A DNA stretch of 64,000 bases from Isoetes taiwanensis (GCA_021234155.1 JAJEKV010000036.1:7515426-7579425), one strand, 5' to 3'. Numbered from the stretch's first letter, positions 1-12,300 are shown. Notes: a model not told the origin generated them from the letters alone. Made by a program: numbers and translations.

Positions 1-3000
1 TTCATATCAATACAATACTTGATACCATGACTTTATGAGAATTGACTTGAAGGAATCTTTGGTGCTGGTCATGGAACAAGGATTACGAAACAATGTATGA
101 AGGATCCAAATAGAAAGAAATGGGGGGGATGGGGGTGCAAAAGAACTTAGGAACTGTCAATTGTTTTGCATGACAATTTTGTTCAAGATATGAAGGAAGG
201 GATATTATTAATTAAAGAAGGTTGCTAAGAATTTAATAGCGTGAAATACATGGAAGTTGCAAGCAAAGTAAAGCTACTTAAGAATGCAAAGGCATGTCTT
301 TTGTTGCTCAATAGTTATGAGTCGAGTTCTGAGCCCAGGCCCTGTCGAAGGCAATGATTTGGAGTCCATGGTTGGGCTCGAATTCCTGTAATACATGATC
401 AGCATGGGATTAGGATCTGTGCCACAGTCTAGATTTTATCTTCTAGCCACTTTGAAAACAGGAAACAGAAAAGCAATGAGCTAGGGATTAAGATTCACAC
501 AAACTATTACCGCTTTTACCGCTTTTAGCACATGCTTGAATTATAATATCTTTTGCACTTGTAATTAGCATCATTATCAATAACTACTTGGACAATAGTT
601 TTAAATCCAATATTCTCCTCCCACAATCCGGCAAGAAGCTTCACTTCCACATTCATTCGTTAAAAAAAGTAGTCCTTAAAGGTACAAAGTTGGCTGCTCT
701 GTAACTGGCCCCATAATTTGCACTTGCTAAAACTCAATCTGCAAAAAAAGATAAAACAGAATTCCATTGCCATAGAAAAGTTTGGTTGGTAGGATTCGTT
801 GACCACATGGACCGAATATATTTGGCTGAAAAGTCACAACTGGTTACACACGTTTTCAAATTTTCTTCTAAAACCCCTTACAGGTAGCACAATTTACTTC
901 TGAATTTCTAGCAAGATGACCCCTCAAGCAATTGAGTAATCTTTGAATTTTTAAGACCATTCCTTTGAGCCTTGGCTTTCTCTTCAATCACTTCAAGGTT
1001 CTTTCATTCAATGCCAGGGCTGAGAACCATTGTGGATAGACATAGCAATGAATGGCATATCAAAAGGCACCGTGCAGTAAAAGACAATCTTTGGCATCTT
1101 GGGGCTAACAAGACTAGTGGTTATCACAGAGTAAGCTAGCTGCTGCACCAAAATCACTGCATAGGAGAAATCGTACTAAAAAAATAAGAATATAGTCATA
1201 TGGCAAATGCTTGTTAGACCAGCTGCCATAACAAAGTGGTTTGGAAAGCGGGCTATCGAGGAGTAGCTACATTAGTAGACTGGAATGCTAAGAGCAGAAC
1301 CACAAGCTATCAAGGCAAACTTTTAATCATAAACATTGTTACCAAAACATTCAAACAATTGTGGTGCTACGAACCCAAGTATTTTGCAAGCGCACATCCT
1401 CTTATGCCACGAGAAATGCCATATGCCTTTCTTCTGCAAGCTCTCAAATGCAGATTCTATCTACACTTGTACATAGAATGTCTTCCTTATTTGAACAGCC
1501 TTCTCTCCACTATCAAATCTACACATGATCTACCTGTCTCAAAACAATAATAGCTCAGAGAATCGAAAGGCCTACATTCTTATACTGCCCTGACAAGCCA
1601 CAACATGTTCTTAGACAAATTTGAATCAGATTATGACTGGGTAGCACAAACATCATAACTTCAGATTGGTAAGGTTTTCTTGGGTCATGCCCCATTAGCA
1701 GAATTTAGTAAGAAAGCAGAATTTGGAAGGAAGCGAGGTCAGCCAAAGATAAGCTTTTGAGTTTGACAAAAGAACAATGAATGACAAAATCTGATTGGAC
1801 ATATTTGCGATGATAGTCGCGATGCTTTCAGCGCCAAGGAAGGAGGCGGACATCATAAATCATAAGCTCCATCTTTCTAGCAAATGTATTGAAAATGATG
1901 TACATCAACTATAACATAGCATGCAAAACTGTGAAGAACTACAAAAGATGGTATCTTGGTGAATAATACCATAACCTAAGAGCTTGAACAAATAGTACTT
2001 CAACCATTGCGCAAAAATTTACTAGATCCGGTTTGGCCCCATCAAGAGCATATTGCTTTTCTCTAGCTTTACGCCATCACCATCCTCATTCTCGTCATGA
2101 GAGAAGGCCCCACCCAAACCATTGAGTCATGAAACGCCTTTGTTGTGTAAACAATTGTGAAACGTCACACCAAACAAGAATGATTCCCATTAAGAAAGAT
2201 GGTAACCTACCGCATCTAACCCGGACCTTAGGGCGAAAAAAAGATCCGACAAACCGTTATCTCGAAGATCAAGCACAAGGGCCAACATATTGTTTGCCCT
2301 GCAGTTGCATCAGATTGAGCTTCCCTCGCCTTTGTCGGTTGAAACATCGCCATCCGAACGCAGGTGACCGCCAGTTTTCTGTGTTACAAGAGGTTTGGAG
2401 CAGTCACCAGCATATCCTAGACATATTCTAGCATATACCTAGGATATGCCAGAAACCCGTATAAACAAGGGTTTGCCCCCTAGGGGCAACCCAAAAAATT
2501 ACAAAAAAGTGACAAAATTAATCCTAACCGAATGACATTTGCTCCAATAGTTTGAGCCCCAGATACGGTTCGTATTATATGCCGAAAACCAAAAACCTGT
2601 TTCTTTTCTTCATATTTTCTTCCTATAACAGCTTTAACTCGACCAATCTACTCAACCAATCTCGATGAAGTGAAAACCAAAATTAAATAATAATATATGG
2701 AGATTAGTTTACTCCCATCTCTTGAACACCCATATTATTAACATAGACATCTCTTGAACACCCACACCTATTATTAACATAGATTGCAAACATCTCTTAT
2801 TTCACAATAACTATCAACGGCCAGCAGTACAGGAACATCTCTTAAATACCCATCATTAACGTAGATTGCAAACATCTCAATAGAAAATACTCTTCTTATT
2901 TCACAATAACTATCATGACACAATAAACGGCCAGCCAGTGAGTACAGAAACTTCAAATCGTCAAAATTTTGTGACGCCGCCACAATACATTCGAGCCATA

Positions 3001-3090
3001 TGTCTACAGGACATCACCGAATGCTTTCTTCGAACCTTTCTTAGACGGAGCTTGTTTCTCAACTAAGAGGGAACCATTTGAGTCATCAGT
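1..3090. other. No gene recognised; contains one short dispersed repeat
   Basis: AT-rich sequence. Open frames of up to about 100 codons occur on both strands, but none shows a recognisable domain, codon regularity or splice pattern, so I treat them as chance. The only structure I can support is the dispersed repeat near 2,394-2,492, described separately. Confidence 0.5.
2394..2492. repeat. Dispersed repeat copy A with a 50-bp foldback insert
   Basis: The block at 2,394-2,410 (TTTGGAGCAGTCACCAG) and the GC hairpin at 2,469-2,492 (GGGTTTGCCCC ... GGGGCAACCC) both recur at 20,077-20,124. There they are separated by only about 8 bases. Here they are separated by an extra stretch of about 50 bases with inverted ends (CATATCCTAG at 2,411-2,420, CTAGGATATG at 2,439-2,448). 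The second copy therefore looks like an empty site for this foldback insert. Confidence 0.6.
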
Positions 3091-3099
3091 GTCTTTAAA

Positions 3100-4978
3100 G
3101 AAACAAATAGACCGCACTAAGAACCCGAAAAGTCCTTAAAGTCCTTAACTGAATCTTTCTTCCGTTTGTTTCCATTACTTTCTCATATTTTAGGAAATCA
3201 GGTTGGTTGGTTGAAGAAAGTAGCCTAGCCCACATTCTATCGCCAGTTTTACCCGTCTTTGGGTCTCGAATAACTATGCATTCTGAAAAAATCATGTTAT
3301 GCAATAATCAATACAAATTAAGGAAGCTCCAGGTTGAAGCGTTGCTTCTACGGATTGGAAGGTAAGCATGCCTTCCATTAACAGCCCAATCTGAAAACCA
3401 AGAAAACCGCCATAGCCCCATGAATTGCACTATGAGCAAGCAACGTGCAATAGACATTATCCGATGCATTGCTAGGAATAGCCCGATCATGTACGTTGGA
3501 TCTGTCATTAAACGATGCCAAAATTAAAATATTTGTTATTATCTATTTACAAAAACACCATATCTATATATTTTAGGACCGACGGACTTCGTTCTTTTTG
3601 TCTCAAAATGCTCCCCAAAAATACATACACTATGAACCCAAGTATATATGCCAGTAAGCAATAATGACGAAAAACAACGCAACCTTTAGCGTTTGAGAAA
3701 GCCAATAGCCGACATCTAAAAGTAATCTGTTCCGGAGGCATCCAAAGGACCATTGGCGGTGCCAATACTTTCGCCATTAGCTCCTCGCCTGCGCTCCTTC
3801 GCAACAATGATAACTATGTGCCCATTTTCTTCTCGTGGGCTTTTCAAAGATATTCATAAAGTCCACCTTTTCCTTCTAAGTAGAAAGGCACTTCGAACCA
3901 AACAGCAATCCTAGAGGAAAACGTGTAAGTCCTTGGAAGACCAAATTCAACTAAATGGGGTGTCTGTCCCAAATGACATACCACATCACGACTCGCAAGG
4001 GTTGCATACATTGCAATATAACCTGTAATTGTAGATATGAGAACTTGTCATCAACTTCACAAGGCCTATTCCATTGTGGGTGCTTTGAGCTTCAGATGAG
4101 CAGCATTTATTGCATTTGGGCTTCTTCAACAGCAAAGAAGATCAAATCCAAATGACTTATCAATGACACGTACATAAATAGGAAAAACATTATAGATAAT
4201 TGCCATCCACTAGTCTGTGCAATTGTAAAGACTACTTTACAAAGAATGTCATTGTCGATTGTTTTGGGAATTCCAAAGAACTGCCACCTTCAAGCCGCTT
4301 TCTAAGCTCCTACGAAAATGTATAGGAGATATTGTGAAAAATAACCCTAGCAAAACACATAATCGAAGAGACATTGCAAAATTGTGGATAACATTACTTT
4401 TCTATATTGGCTTTTAGCAGAGGTGATGTACAAAATAAAAGATCAGCTCACTATATTTCAAATAGCTAATCTCATGTTACCCCATATATGACATTAGCTC
4501 CCTTTTGTGTTCCATCGCCACCAATTATATACACCTATATAGTGACATTTCATGCTAAATTAGAGCATACACCCCGAAGCATCTTCAATGCTGTTCACTA
4601 TGTTTGATGTTTCATGACCGCCTCTTGATGTGCCTAAGATTGTGCCTCCACGTTTGTGTATATCATTTACAAACTTTGGATTCAAAGGTATTGTATTGCG
4701 CGAATAAAAGCCTCTATAGCCTCCCCGCGTAAACAAAGGATAGGGCAAATGAAGTATGAATTGCAGAGACCCATACTCAAACTTAAGAAAAGTCAGCTTC
4801 CATTTACTTCTATGCCAAGAATATCATGAACCCCATATTGAGTCCACAAGCCACAAACAATCTCTCTAATGACAGTGTTGAGGCCTGGGCATAAACCTCC
4901 ACATGTTACTATGCAAGCTCGCACTTCTTCTGGTTTAAAATAGATCTGCCACATACGAGGGGAAGTCATATCAACCAT
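3100..4978 (-). pseudogene. PFK: Decayed plant ATP-dependent 6-phosphofructokinase
   Basis: Successive minus-strand blocks match the plant PFK family in order. Around 4,793-4,978 lies the nucleotide-binding block with CGGLCPGLN. Next comes [11 protein letters not shown] (about 4,690-4,730), then IIGGDGTQKGA (about 4,460-4,500) and PKTIDND, the fructose-6-phosphate proton-acceptor block, near 4,265. [10 protein letters not shown] lies near 3,990, PFYLEGKGG near 3,880, DPTYMI near 3,495, NGRHAY near 3,370 and DRMWARLLSSTNQP near 3,200-3,240. Several plausible GT and AG splice sites survive (donor after GIE at 4,793; acceptor before the GYIAMYA block). However, the acceptor before GGYRGF reads GG instead of AG, and single-base shifts break the TIDND, PFYL and GHIV blocks. 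The first N-terminal exons are not seen. In life the enzyme would phosphorylate fructose-6-phosphate in glycolysis; this copy cannot. Confidence 0.85.
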
Positions 4979-5112
4979 TCAGCTACAAATCACCGAATAA
5001 ATTGACACTGCAAATCACCTTGTCTCGTGGGCCTGCATGCTGAAAATGCATGCCATTATGAACTGTAGAAAGTTTCACAACAATCTGTAGAGATACATTT
5101 GAATCAGTCAAA

Positions 5113-5117
5113 ATGTA
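5113..5117. repeat. Target-site duplication ATGTA, left copy
   Basis: ATGTA directly precedes the 5' LTR and reappears at 18,283-18,287 directly after the 3' LTR. Five bases is the usual duplication length for Ty3/gypsy integration. Confidence 0.9.
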
Positions 5118-6764
5118 TGTGACGGTCCAGGGGAATATACGCCATAAATACGTATATTCCTGGATCCGTCACCATACAAGTCTATCCTCATAGCATTGTA
5201 TACCATAGATTGTGGCACTAGGGGGGCATGGCTAAGATATTCTCATAACTTAGCCAACCATAGGTTAAGCCATTATCCACGTGGCCTTAACCTATTGGGG
5301 CACCGCCACACAGGACTCACCCGATTGGTGCCACGTGGCATCCTAGGTGGACCTAACTCATATAGGCATAAACCCTAACCCTAGACCTCTTTCCAGCCCT
5401 AGCACCCAGAGACTCACCTACTCGTTCGAAACCCCGTTTCGAACATCGTTTGTTGTGGCATAGACCGGTGCAAAGAGCCCCAAAGGGGTAGACTTCGCTC
5501 TTGGAGTAAGAGCGGCATCTCGTGAGAGTCGGAGACCATGGAGGCACACGGATCCGAGGGAGAGCTTCAGGAGCAGGTATGTAGGATAGTAGTTGTGATA
5601 GCTCATCTGGAAATTAGCATTCCAGATATGCTAGTATTTTGTATCTAGAGTAGAGCCATCCTAGAACCCATATTCAACATCTTGAACCCTAATCAAGGAA
5701 CCCTAACTATTAGTTAGATTTGTATGATTAGGTTAAGATGTTCTTCTTATGATTATTCTCATGATGTGATGAGTATGGATGTTGGTTGATCTTGTTTGCT
5801 CCTCTTGTATTGGGAAGGGGGGTAGAGACCTAGAGCCATATGTAGTATGCTCCTAGAGTAGACCCCTTAGTTCCTATTAGTTGCGGCCTGTGCATAGGAG
5901 CCCACCCGGCTATTGAGGCTATGATATGACTCAGCACCATATAACGGGGCTAGAGGGAAAGCGGAGGGAGGATCCCCGCCGAAAGGGGGGCTTCGGGATC
6001 CCATAGTGGGCTAGGCTTATGGTCGGTCACTTCGCGGTGGGTCGAGCATGGGTCCGACACCTCCCGGGGCAATGGTGTCGCCAAGCCTCCTCGAGAGCTG
6101 CAAGTGTTGGCTTGGCTCTCGCTTTTGGGGTTAAGTCGGTACGAATCGTGTCGCCACGATTCTCTAGCCCACGGAACCTCTAGACCCCGGGAAGGGGAGA
6201 TGCAACCCTTCCCCGCCTCATCGGACCGTGGAGATGCAACCTGAGTAGTCCCGATGGGTGATGCCATGGGATTGCGTGTGATCCGAAGGCTAGAGTCATG
6301 CCGAGCCTGATTTAGCCCATCCGCAAAGTATGCACGGGAGGGGCGGATGGAGTGGTCAACCCTAGCCATTGTTCTATACCCGCCCCGCCATTGCCATGAC
6401 TCGGTCCGCTCTATCTTGAGGCCTAGCGATTCAGTCATCCTCCTTACGAAGTCCGAGCCGGGTAGGAGCTCTCATGTTTTATGGTTCGTGATCATCATCT
6501 TTGCCTTGGTTTATGAGTGATGCACTACCCTTCGAGGTAGTATTTGTATATGTTGATGCTAGTTCGACGGTTATCGCCTTCCGCCGCTATAGGAGCCCAT
6601 AGGGGAAGGGCGCCAAGAAAGACACCTTCGTGTCCCCTTCCCCGCACTAAGAGTCACCTCGAGTACGGGGGTAGACGAAGGGCCCATGGCGCGTTGCCGA
6701 GCCGGATGGGGATTTCTCGCCGAAAGTATGCAGTAGGGCCGTGACGCTTAGCGGGAGCGCCACA
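5118..6764 (+). repeat. 5' long terminal repeat
   Basis: Begins TGTGACGGTCC and ends CACA, and aligns along its whole length with 16,635-18,282. Scattered substitutions and small indels separate the two LTRs, for example around 5,980-6,000 and 6,715-6,760, so the insertion is not recent. It should carry the element's promoter and poly(A) signals, but I could not fix a TATA box with confidence. At 1,647 bp it is long for a plant LTR. Confidence 0.92.
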
Positions 6765-6765
6765 A

Positions 6766-6777
6766 TGGTATCAGAGC
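6766..6777 (+). other. Primer binding site, initiator tRNA-Met type
   Basis: TGGTATCAGAGC starts two bases after the LTR end. It is the standard complement to the 3' end of plant initiator tRNA-Met used to prime minus-strand synthesis. Confidence 0.93.
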
Positions 6778-7386
6778 GATGTTCTTGGTTGACCAAGAAC
6801 TAGCACCACCATAACCATGAAGTAGTCTAACAGGCCTATAGGGTGTGAAATAAACATTTCCATCATTGAACCGCGAAAATGGGGAAAAAAAAATTTTTCC
6901 CTAGGTAGTGGGTCGAATTAGGCTAAGTGTTAGACGAAGATTTGAGCGAGTCAAACGAACCTTCTAGTAAATTTGGAGTGAAAATTATGCATCTGCATCA
7001 AATTTCACCTAAAATGGGTCAAGAATCATGCCAATCGGAGACCCGTGAAAAAATGGCGAAATTCATAAATTGCACTTCAACCATTAGGAAAATTCGAAAA
7101 TTTAAGATAATATCAATTAATATAGGTTAATATATACATCAATAGTTAAATAATTATTAAATATCTTGTAATTAATAAGGGGGGCTAATAAATAGGGGTA
7201 ATTATGGTAGGAGAATATTCCCAGGGACCCTCCTTTTTAAATATCTGACACCTCATTTTCTCTCTCCAACCCTTCACCTCCAACTCTCTTTTGCTCAAAT
7301 TTTCGTCACCCATTTTCTCGATCCATAAGATATGGCTCGCGACCAAACAAACCTACAGGAAGCCTGGACCAAGACCTACCCTCTCC

Positions 7387-8424
7387 ATGGCGCAGGCAGC
7401 AGGGCGACATGTGAAGAAGATCCCGGAGCACCTCCGACCCAAGAAAGGGGAAGAGGACCTTCCCCCCAGCAGCAGCAGCGGCGGCGATACGTATCATGAT
7501 GCCGAGGAGAGCCCCAGCAGCAGCTCGTCGTCGGCAGGAACACAAAGAACGGACGAGTCGCGCCACTTTGGGGCCACAGACACCGAGGTGGAACAAGAGG
7601 TGGAAGAGCAGGTGCAGCAGCAGGTGGAGGAAGCGGGGCCTTCAGTGCCCAAAAAGAAGGGAAAGGAAAAAGTAGCAGAGTGGCCGGAGGAGAGGGCCGC
7701 TAGGAAGAAAAGGGAGAGAGAGAGGGAGCTGAGGGAGCAAGAGCGACGGACGAAGAAGAGGAACGATGGCCCTCGCGGGACCATCGTTATTGACGAGCCT
7801 CAGCGGGAGGAAGAAGAGCAGGAGGGCGGGGATGACGAGGGGGAAGAAGAGCAGGAGGGGCAGCAGGACCCCGACGCCAAACCACCCTACCCCAAGTGGC
7901 CGGAACCACCTAAGGTGGTGAAGAAGCAAAAGGTAGGGGAGCGGGCATTCGCGCTCCAGCAGGACCGCGAGTTCAAGCGGAAGATGGTGGCATACAAGGA
8001 ATACCTTCGTCGTTGGACGAGGTACAATGAGTGGTATTGCCGCCAGAGGTGTAAAGCCGGTGGTGGGCGGCAGGCAAGAAGAACCAGCCCAAGCCACCCC
8101 CACCTAGGCCTAAAAACCCAAGAGGGTTCACCACGGGCTAACAGCACATACCCGGGTGTTTAGGAGATTCGCACTTCCAGATGTGCACGAATCTCCTGAT
8201 AAGGAAGGCGCCCTTCGAGCGTCTCCTTAGAGAGGTCTTGCAGCAGTTCCGGACCGATTATAGGGTTACCCCTCTAATGACCCGGGCCCTGCAAGAGGCT
8301 TCCGAAGCAGAGCTGGTCCAGCTCTTCGAGGAAGGGAACCTTCAAGGCTATCCATGCTAAGAGAGTTACCCTTATGCCTAAGGATATTCACTTAGCACGG
8401 AGGATCCGCAGGGAGAGGCCCTAG
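7387..8424 (+). pseudogene. Retrotransposon ORF1: charged N-terminal region plus histone H3-like fold
   Basis: The likely start is the ATG at 7,387 (context CCATGG), in frame with an upstream ATG at 7,291. The N-terminal part of about 250 residues is low complexity: Ser runs, an E/Q-rich segment, a basic RKKRERERE block, an acidic EEEEQEGGDDEGEEEQE block, then KPPYPKWPEPPK and a basic segment. Frame then shifts near 8,155-8,175 (an in-frame TAG plus a missing base). From about 8,175 the sequence is an H3 histone fold: [23 protein letters not shown] (alpha-N/alpha-1), [28 protein letters not shown] (alpha-2), an extra base at 8,343-8,346, then [14 protein letters not shown] and LARRIRRERP, with a TAG stop at 8,422-8,424. 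Loop 1 has canonical H3 length, while the EIRHFQ...TNLLI start resembles CENH3. The indels cancel, so the stop is in the frame of the start. The canonical H3 tail is absent. Confidence 0.85.
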
Positions 8425-9204
8425 GCCTCAAATTTTGTAAATTTTGTAGAAGAATTAAAATTTTCATGTAACTATGTTCCTTATTAATATAAAAGTTATT
8501 TTCCTCTATAATTAGAAAAAAATGTTGTATGCTTGAAATGTAGGAAATAGAACCCAATTGTAGTAGAATTCTTCATAGCATGCCTAGAAACACCCTAGAA
8601 ATCATGACTACAATAAAATTTTGGCAAAAAAATCATCTAAAATGCTAAAATTGGGCCACTGGGTGAGACCGGCGCCAATGGCCTCTCGTCACGACGCTGG
8701 CGCTTCCTAAGCTTTCAGCGATTCATCCGCCTACCCCCAAAATCTTGCTTTTAGATGTCAGTTTTGCTCAAAATAAGTTGCTAGTTAGGTTAGAATTGGC
8801 CCAATTAGCCATATTAGCATCTTTAAATTCCCAAAAATGACCAAAAATTGGTCCAAAACAGGCCAACCGGTGAGACCTCAAGCCAAACGCTGCGTCAAGG
8901 TCCAACGACGGAGGCCATCCGCTGATTCACCCGGTCAGCCCATCTTTGGCCCAAATTAGCCAAATTTGATCCAACAAATTGCCATGTAGTGTTTCTTGCT
9001 TTGTTTTGCTTAAGTTTGCACTTCATGGTAGTTCAATTGACACCACCGTGAGCCATAGAACCAAGGTCGCCTTTAGGTAGGTACCTTTTGCACCGAACCC
9101 CGAGGTCACCCATAGTCTATAAAAATAGGCCCCATTTGCCATTTTTCTTCCTACGTAATCGCCCCAAAATTTCTTAGGCGATTTTCTCGATCCTCCACCG
9201 ATCT
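8425..9204 (+). other. Retrotransposon internal spacer
   Basis: Non-coding stretch after the H3-like stop. It holds two loosely similar blocks (about 8,641-8,750 and 8,865-8,945), each with a GGTGAGACC-type core followed by GCTG(A/C)TTCA-like sequence, suggesting an old internal duplication. No other feature was found. Confidence 0.4.
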
Positions 9205-10768
9205 TTGCAAGCCATTTTCTACACCCTTTCCCCGCTCAATGGCCCAAAGAACTTTGAGAGATGGTACAATGCTGCCAGCCATATCCATCAGCTTCCAGTA
9301 GATCAAGCCTTCTCTGTGTTTGATCACTTGTTTGATCTTCACGCAACTTTGACTAGAACACCCTACTACACGGACATTATGTGCCAATATGACCAGCAGG
9401 TCCCGCCTTTGGGAAGTTAGGATCACCTCCTAGGGGAGGGAATTGGGTTTCTCTTGAGACACTTACCCAAGCCTTAGGTCGAGAGTTGGCAGGATCCAAA
9501 GGCAAGAAGCAGCTATGGGATAGGACTAGGACCATGCCCGATTACATGACCTGCAGACATAATAGGCATAGGTACCTTTCAGCTCAGCGACCCCTTGCCC
9601 TCTTCATGCACTATAAGTCAATCAACAAAGTAGGGGAACCCTCCACAGCCCTTTAGACTTAGCCACTTGATACCCAGAGAGCCCGTGATCAAATCCTCAA
9701 TATAGAATCCTCCGCCTACGAATACTATGGCACGACGTCGTGGGCACCATCTCTCTGCAGATCCATGAAGACTACGAAAGCAGCTAGGGGAGCGAACCCG
9801 CAATGGGAGAGAGCAGGGAGGCAACAAGAATGCGGAGGTATGCGCCGAGGCATGACGACGACGTGAGAACAAATAACCGACCCACCAACCGGCATCACAC
9901 AAACTTGCCACCGATAGTCATCGACGGGAGGAGTACATTTTGCAAATGACATCCTCAACTTGTCCCATCGTCAGAATAGGGTCTTCGAATCGACGAGCTC
10001 TTGGGCATGATAGCACACCGGAAGAGCGCAGACCTCATCGACTACTCATACCGAGATCCCAATGGAGCCGGGCGAGAGACACTTTATGCCGGGAAGACAA
10101 TGTCGGATATAGCAGCCTATCAGCAGATAAGGGAGATCTATCGACAAAGAGGAACCTATCATCTCGAGAGGAGGAGTTCCAAAGATACACAGAGCATACT
10201 CTACAAAACCGTGGAAGGGCCCAAGCTCAAGCTGCACTGGCCGAGCCAGAGCATGAGGGAAGGGTCCAAAGAAGATCAACTTGGACAATGCAACCAAAGA
10301 TGTGGAGGGATCATGAAGACCCGATGGCGTGGATGCCTACGGTGAAGCAATTCCGCAGGAAGGGCACCGGATCGTGAGGCGTAGGGAAGGGCACGCGACT
10401 TCGCTACTATCTTCCAGCCCTCAGCCAAAGGGCAAATGATAGTCTTCCACAAGGAGTTCAGCCCAAGGGGAAGAATCTCGGCACTTCTCATAGCACTTTC
10501 GGGCCGGGCAAAGACTCAAGATATAATGCCCATGCCGATCACATCATTCTTTTCAACAGGCAGCAAGGCCCATTGCCTCGACTTTGCGAGAGGGCACCTT
10601 AGGGATGCAACACTTTCAGTGGTAGCAGCAACAGCACCAGAACTCCCGGAACCGGAGATGGCCCGAGCACTTGAAGGAAGATCGACGAGGAACATCTTGC
10701 GCAACCTCGGCAAAGGCCTCCGATTCAGGGATGTCAAGAACTTCTTCAGGCTTTCGGGAGGCCACTGA
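9205..10768 (+). pseudogene. Unrecognised coding-like region between ORF1 and gag
   Basis: A chain of open segments in changing frames: 9,205-9,420 (with PLNGPKNFERWYNAASHIH), about 9,465-9,660 (containing KQLWDRTRTMPDY), 10,001-10,345 (containing SDIAAYQQIREIYRQRGTYH) and 10,436-10,768 (ending in an arginine-rich helix-like segment). The residue mixture looks protein-coding and the segments appear in order, so I read them as one decayed ORF2. I recognise no domain. It could be a second gag-like gene, an envelope-like ORF without obvious membrane segments, or a captured host gene. Confidence 0.4.
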
Positions 10769-11052
10769 ATAATTGTGAAATTTTCTTAAGTTTTGTGCTA
10801 AATGTTTCGTGTACCCATTATGCTAAGATATATTTACCTTATCATGTAATCCTTATGTATTAATGACTATTAACTGTTTCGTCAATGTAAGGCTTTGTAT
10901 GATTTCTTATAACTAAAGATAATTCAATTGCAAGTAAAATTGATCAACATCTAACCCAAATAAAATGTATTGATGATCAATCCTTGCAAAGAAGGAACTC
11001 AAGTGCGTGATCTCAAGATCAGCACCGACCACGCAATTGGGTACCAAGGAAC

Positions 11053-12300
11053 TTGTTTGGCAGAGAAACAGAAGACTTTGAGCGTGATATGTCACCGAGG
11101 CAGGCCAACAACGCAAGGTTGGTGCAGATGAGGAACCAGATGCAACACCTCATCAACTGGGCGACACCTCTCATGAATGCACAGGAAGATGGTCCTCCAC
11201 CTCCACCTTGCTGTCCGGATGGTGACGAAGTCCCTCAGCAGGAAGGGGAGGGCAACCAGGGGAACGTCAGGGATAGGAGAAGGAAGAGGAGAACCAGGAG
11301 TCCATCATCATCTAGCTCCAGCCATCGATAGCTCTTCCAAAGGAGGATAGCTCTAGCCCGACAAATACCGGGCACACCTAAAGCAAGGAAAAGAGCAAGA
11401 AAGACAGATGACTATCAGAAAAAGGTGGATAGTGCTATGAGCAATGTATGGAAGACAAGAAAGCTGGGCCAGTTTTCAGGGAAAGACAGGTCAGGCATGG
11501 AGGCTGAAGCATGGCTTGATGAAATGGAAGAATTTGGCAACTCCTACGGTATGAAAGACAAGGACATAGGGAAAGTTGCTACAAAATAACCTTATTGGAC
11601 CCGCAAGGATCCGGTGGAAGGGATATGCTAAGTCTAACAAGTCAAGAGGAACAATTGCAGGTTTAAAACCTTCAAAGAAGGCTTTCCGTAAGCACTATGT
11701 GCCAAGGTCTCATACTAGTAGACGATTCAGCCAGCTTTACAAAGTTGAATCGGGGGTAGCTTATCGCTGGCTAAGTATACCCAAGAATTTATGAGGCTCA
11801 GCTGCATGTTCCGAGTCTCGAGAGGCAAGCCGGATACTTACATTGAGGGGTTGAACAAAGAATATCAAGAGGCTTGTTAGAGCAATCAACCCAAGATCAC
11901 AGCAGTCAAGATAAAGCTATAAGTTTAGAAGAGGCACCAAAGAACTCCAGCAGAGAAGCAATAACCTTCAGGGTAAGAGTTCGTATGCGATCGTGGACAA
12001 TATCGTAAGCAATCAGCGCCTACACCATCGTGGAGTCAAAAGAAGGTAAGGGTCGAGCAAAGCTTTTGGGGACCGTAAGCCCGCGCAATGCATCGGGGCA
12101 GCGCTCTTAAGCGTCTCCTAGACAGTTTGCCGAAGGAAAAGAGACAGGAATGCATTGAGAAAAAGTTATGCTTCAGGTGCTTCCAGCCAGGGCACCGAAC
12201 ACACGATTGTCCATTCGTCATGCAGTCAGCCTTGGCAGAACTCTTGGATTGGGACTCCCCAACAGAAGCGGACGAGGACGACGACCAGCAGGAGGCCCAG
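11053..12300 (+). pseudogene. gag: gag of the Ty3/gypsy element (capsid plus zinc knuckle)
   Basis: An N-terminal segment (11,053-11,331) ends in an R/S-rich run. From about 11,430 follows a Retrotrans_gag-type capsid block (FSGKDRSGMEAEAWLDEMEE), and near 11,790-11,870 a block containing FMRLSCMFRVSRGKPDTYIEG. The nucleocapsid zinc knuckle at 12,169-12,210 reads CFRCFQPGHRTHDC, the C-X2-C-X4-H-X4-C pattern that binds the RNA genome. Stops at 11,329, about 11,590 and 11,878 and several frame changes show decay. Gag would package the element RNA into virus-like particles; H3-like ORF1 lies upstream. Confidence 0.85.

Noticed and set aside
1236-1550. 104-codon open frame on the plus strand
   Set aside because: No domain, no coding-like composition and no context; chance frame in AT-rich DNA.
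5950-6438. 162-codon minus-strand frame in the 5' LTR
   Set aside because: Lies antisense within the LTR and is not kept in the 3' LTR copy.
7494-8147. Several antisense frames opposite ORF1
   Set aside because: Mirror images of the purine-rich ORF1 coding strand; S/F/L-rich composition without domains.
7387-8424. Calling the retrotransposon histone domain a true CENH3
   Set aside because: The start of the fold is CENH3-like, but loop 1 has canonical H3 length and the C-terminal half follows canonical H3, so only 'H3-like' is supported.
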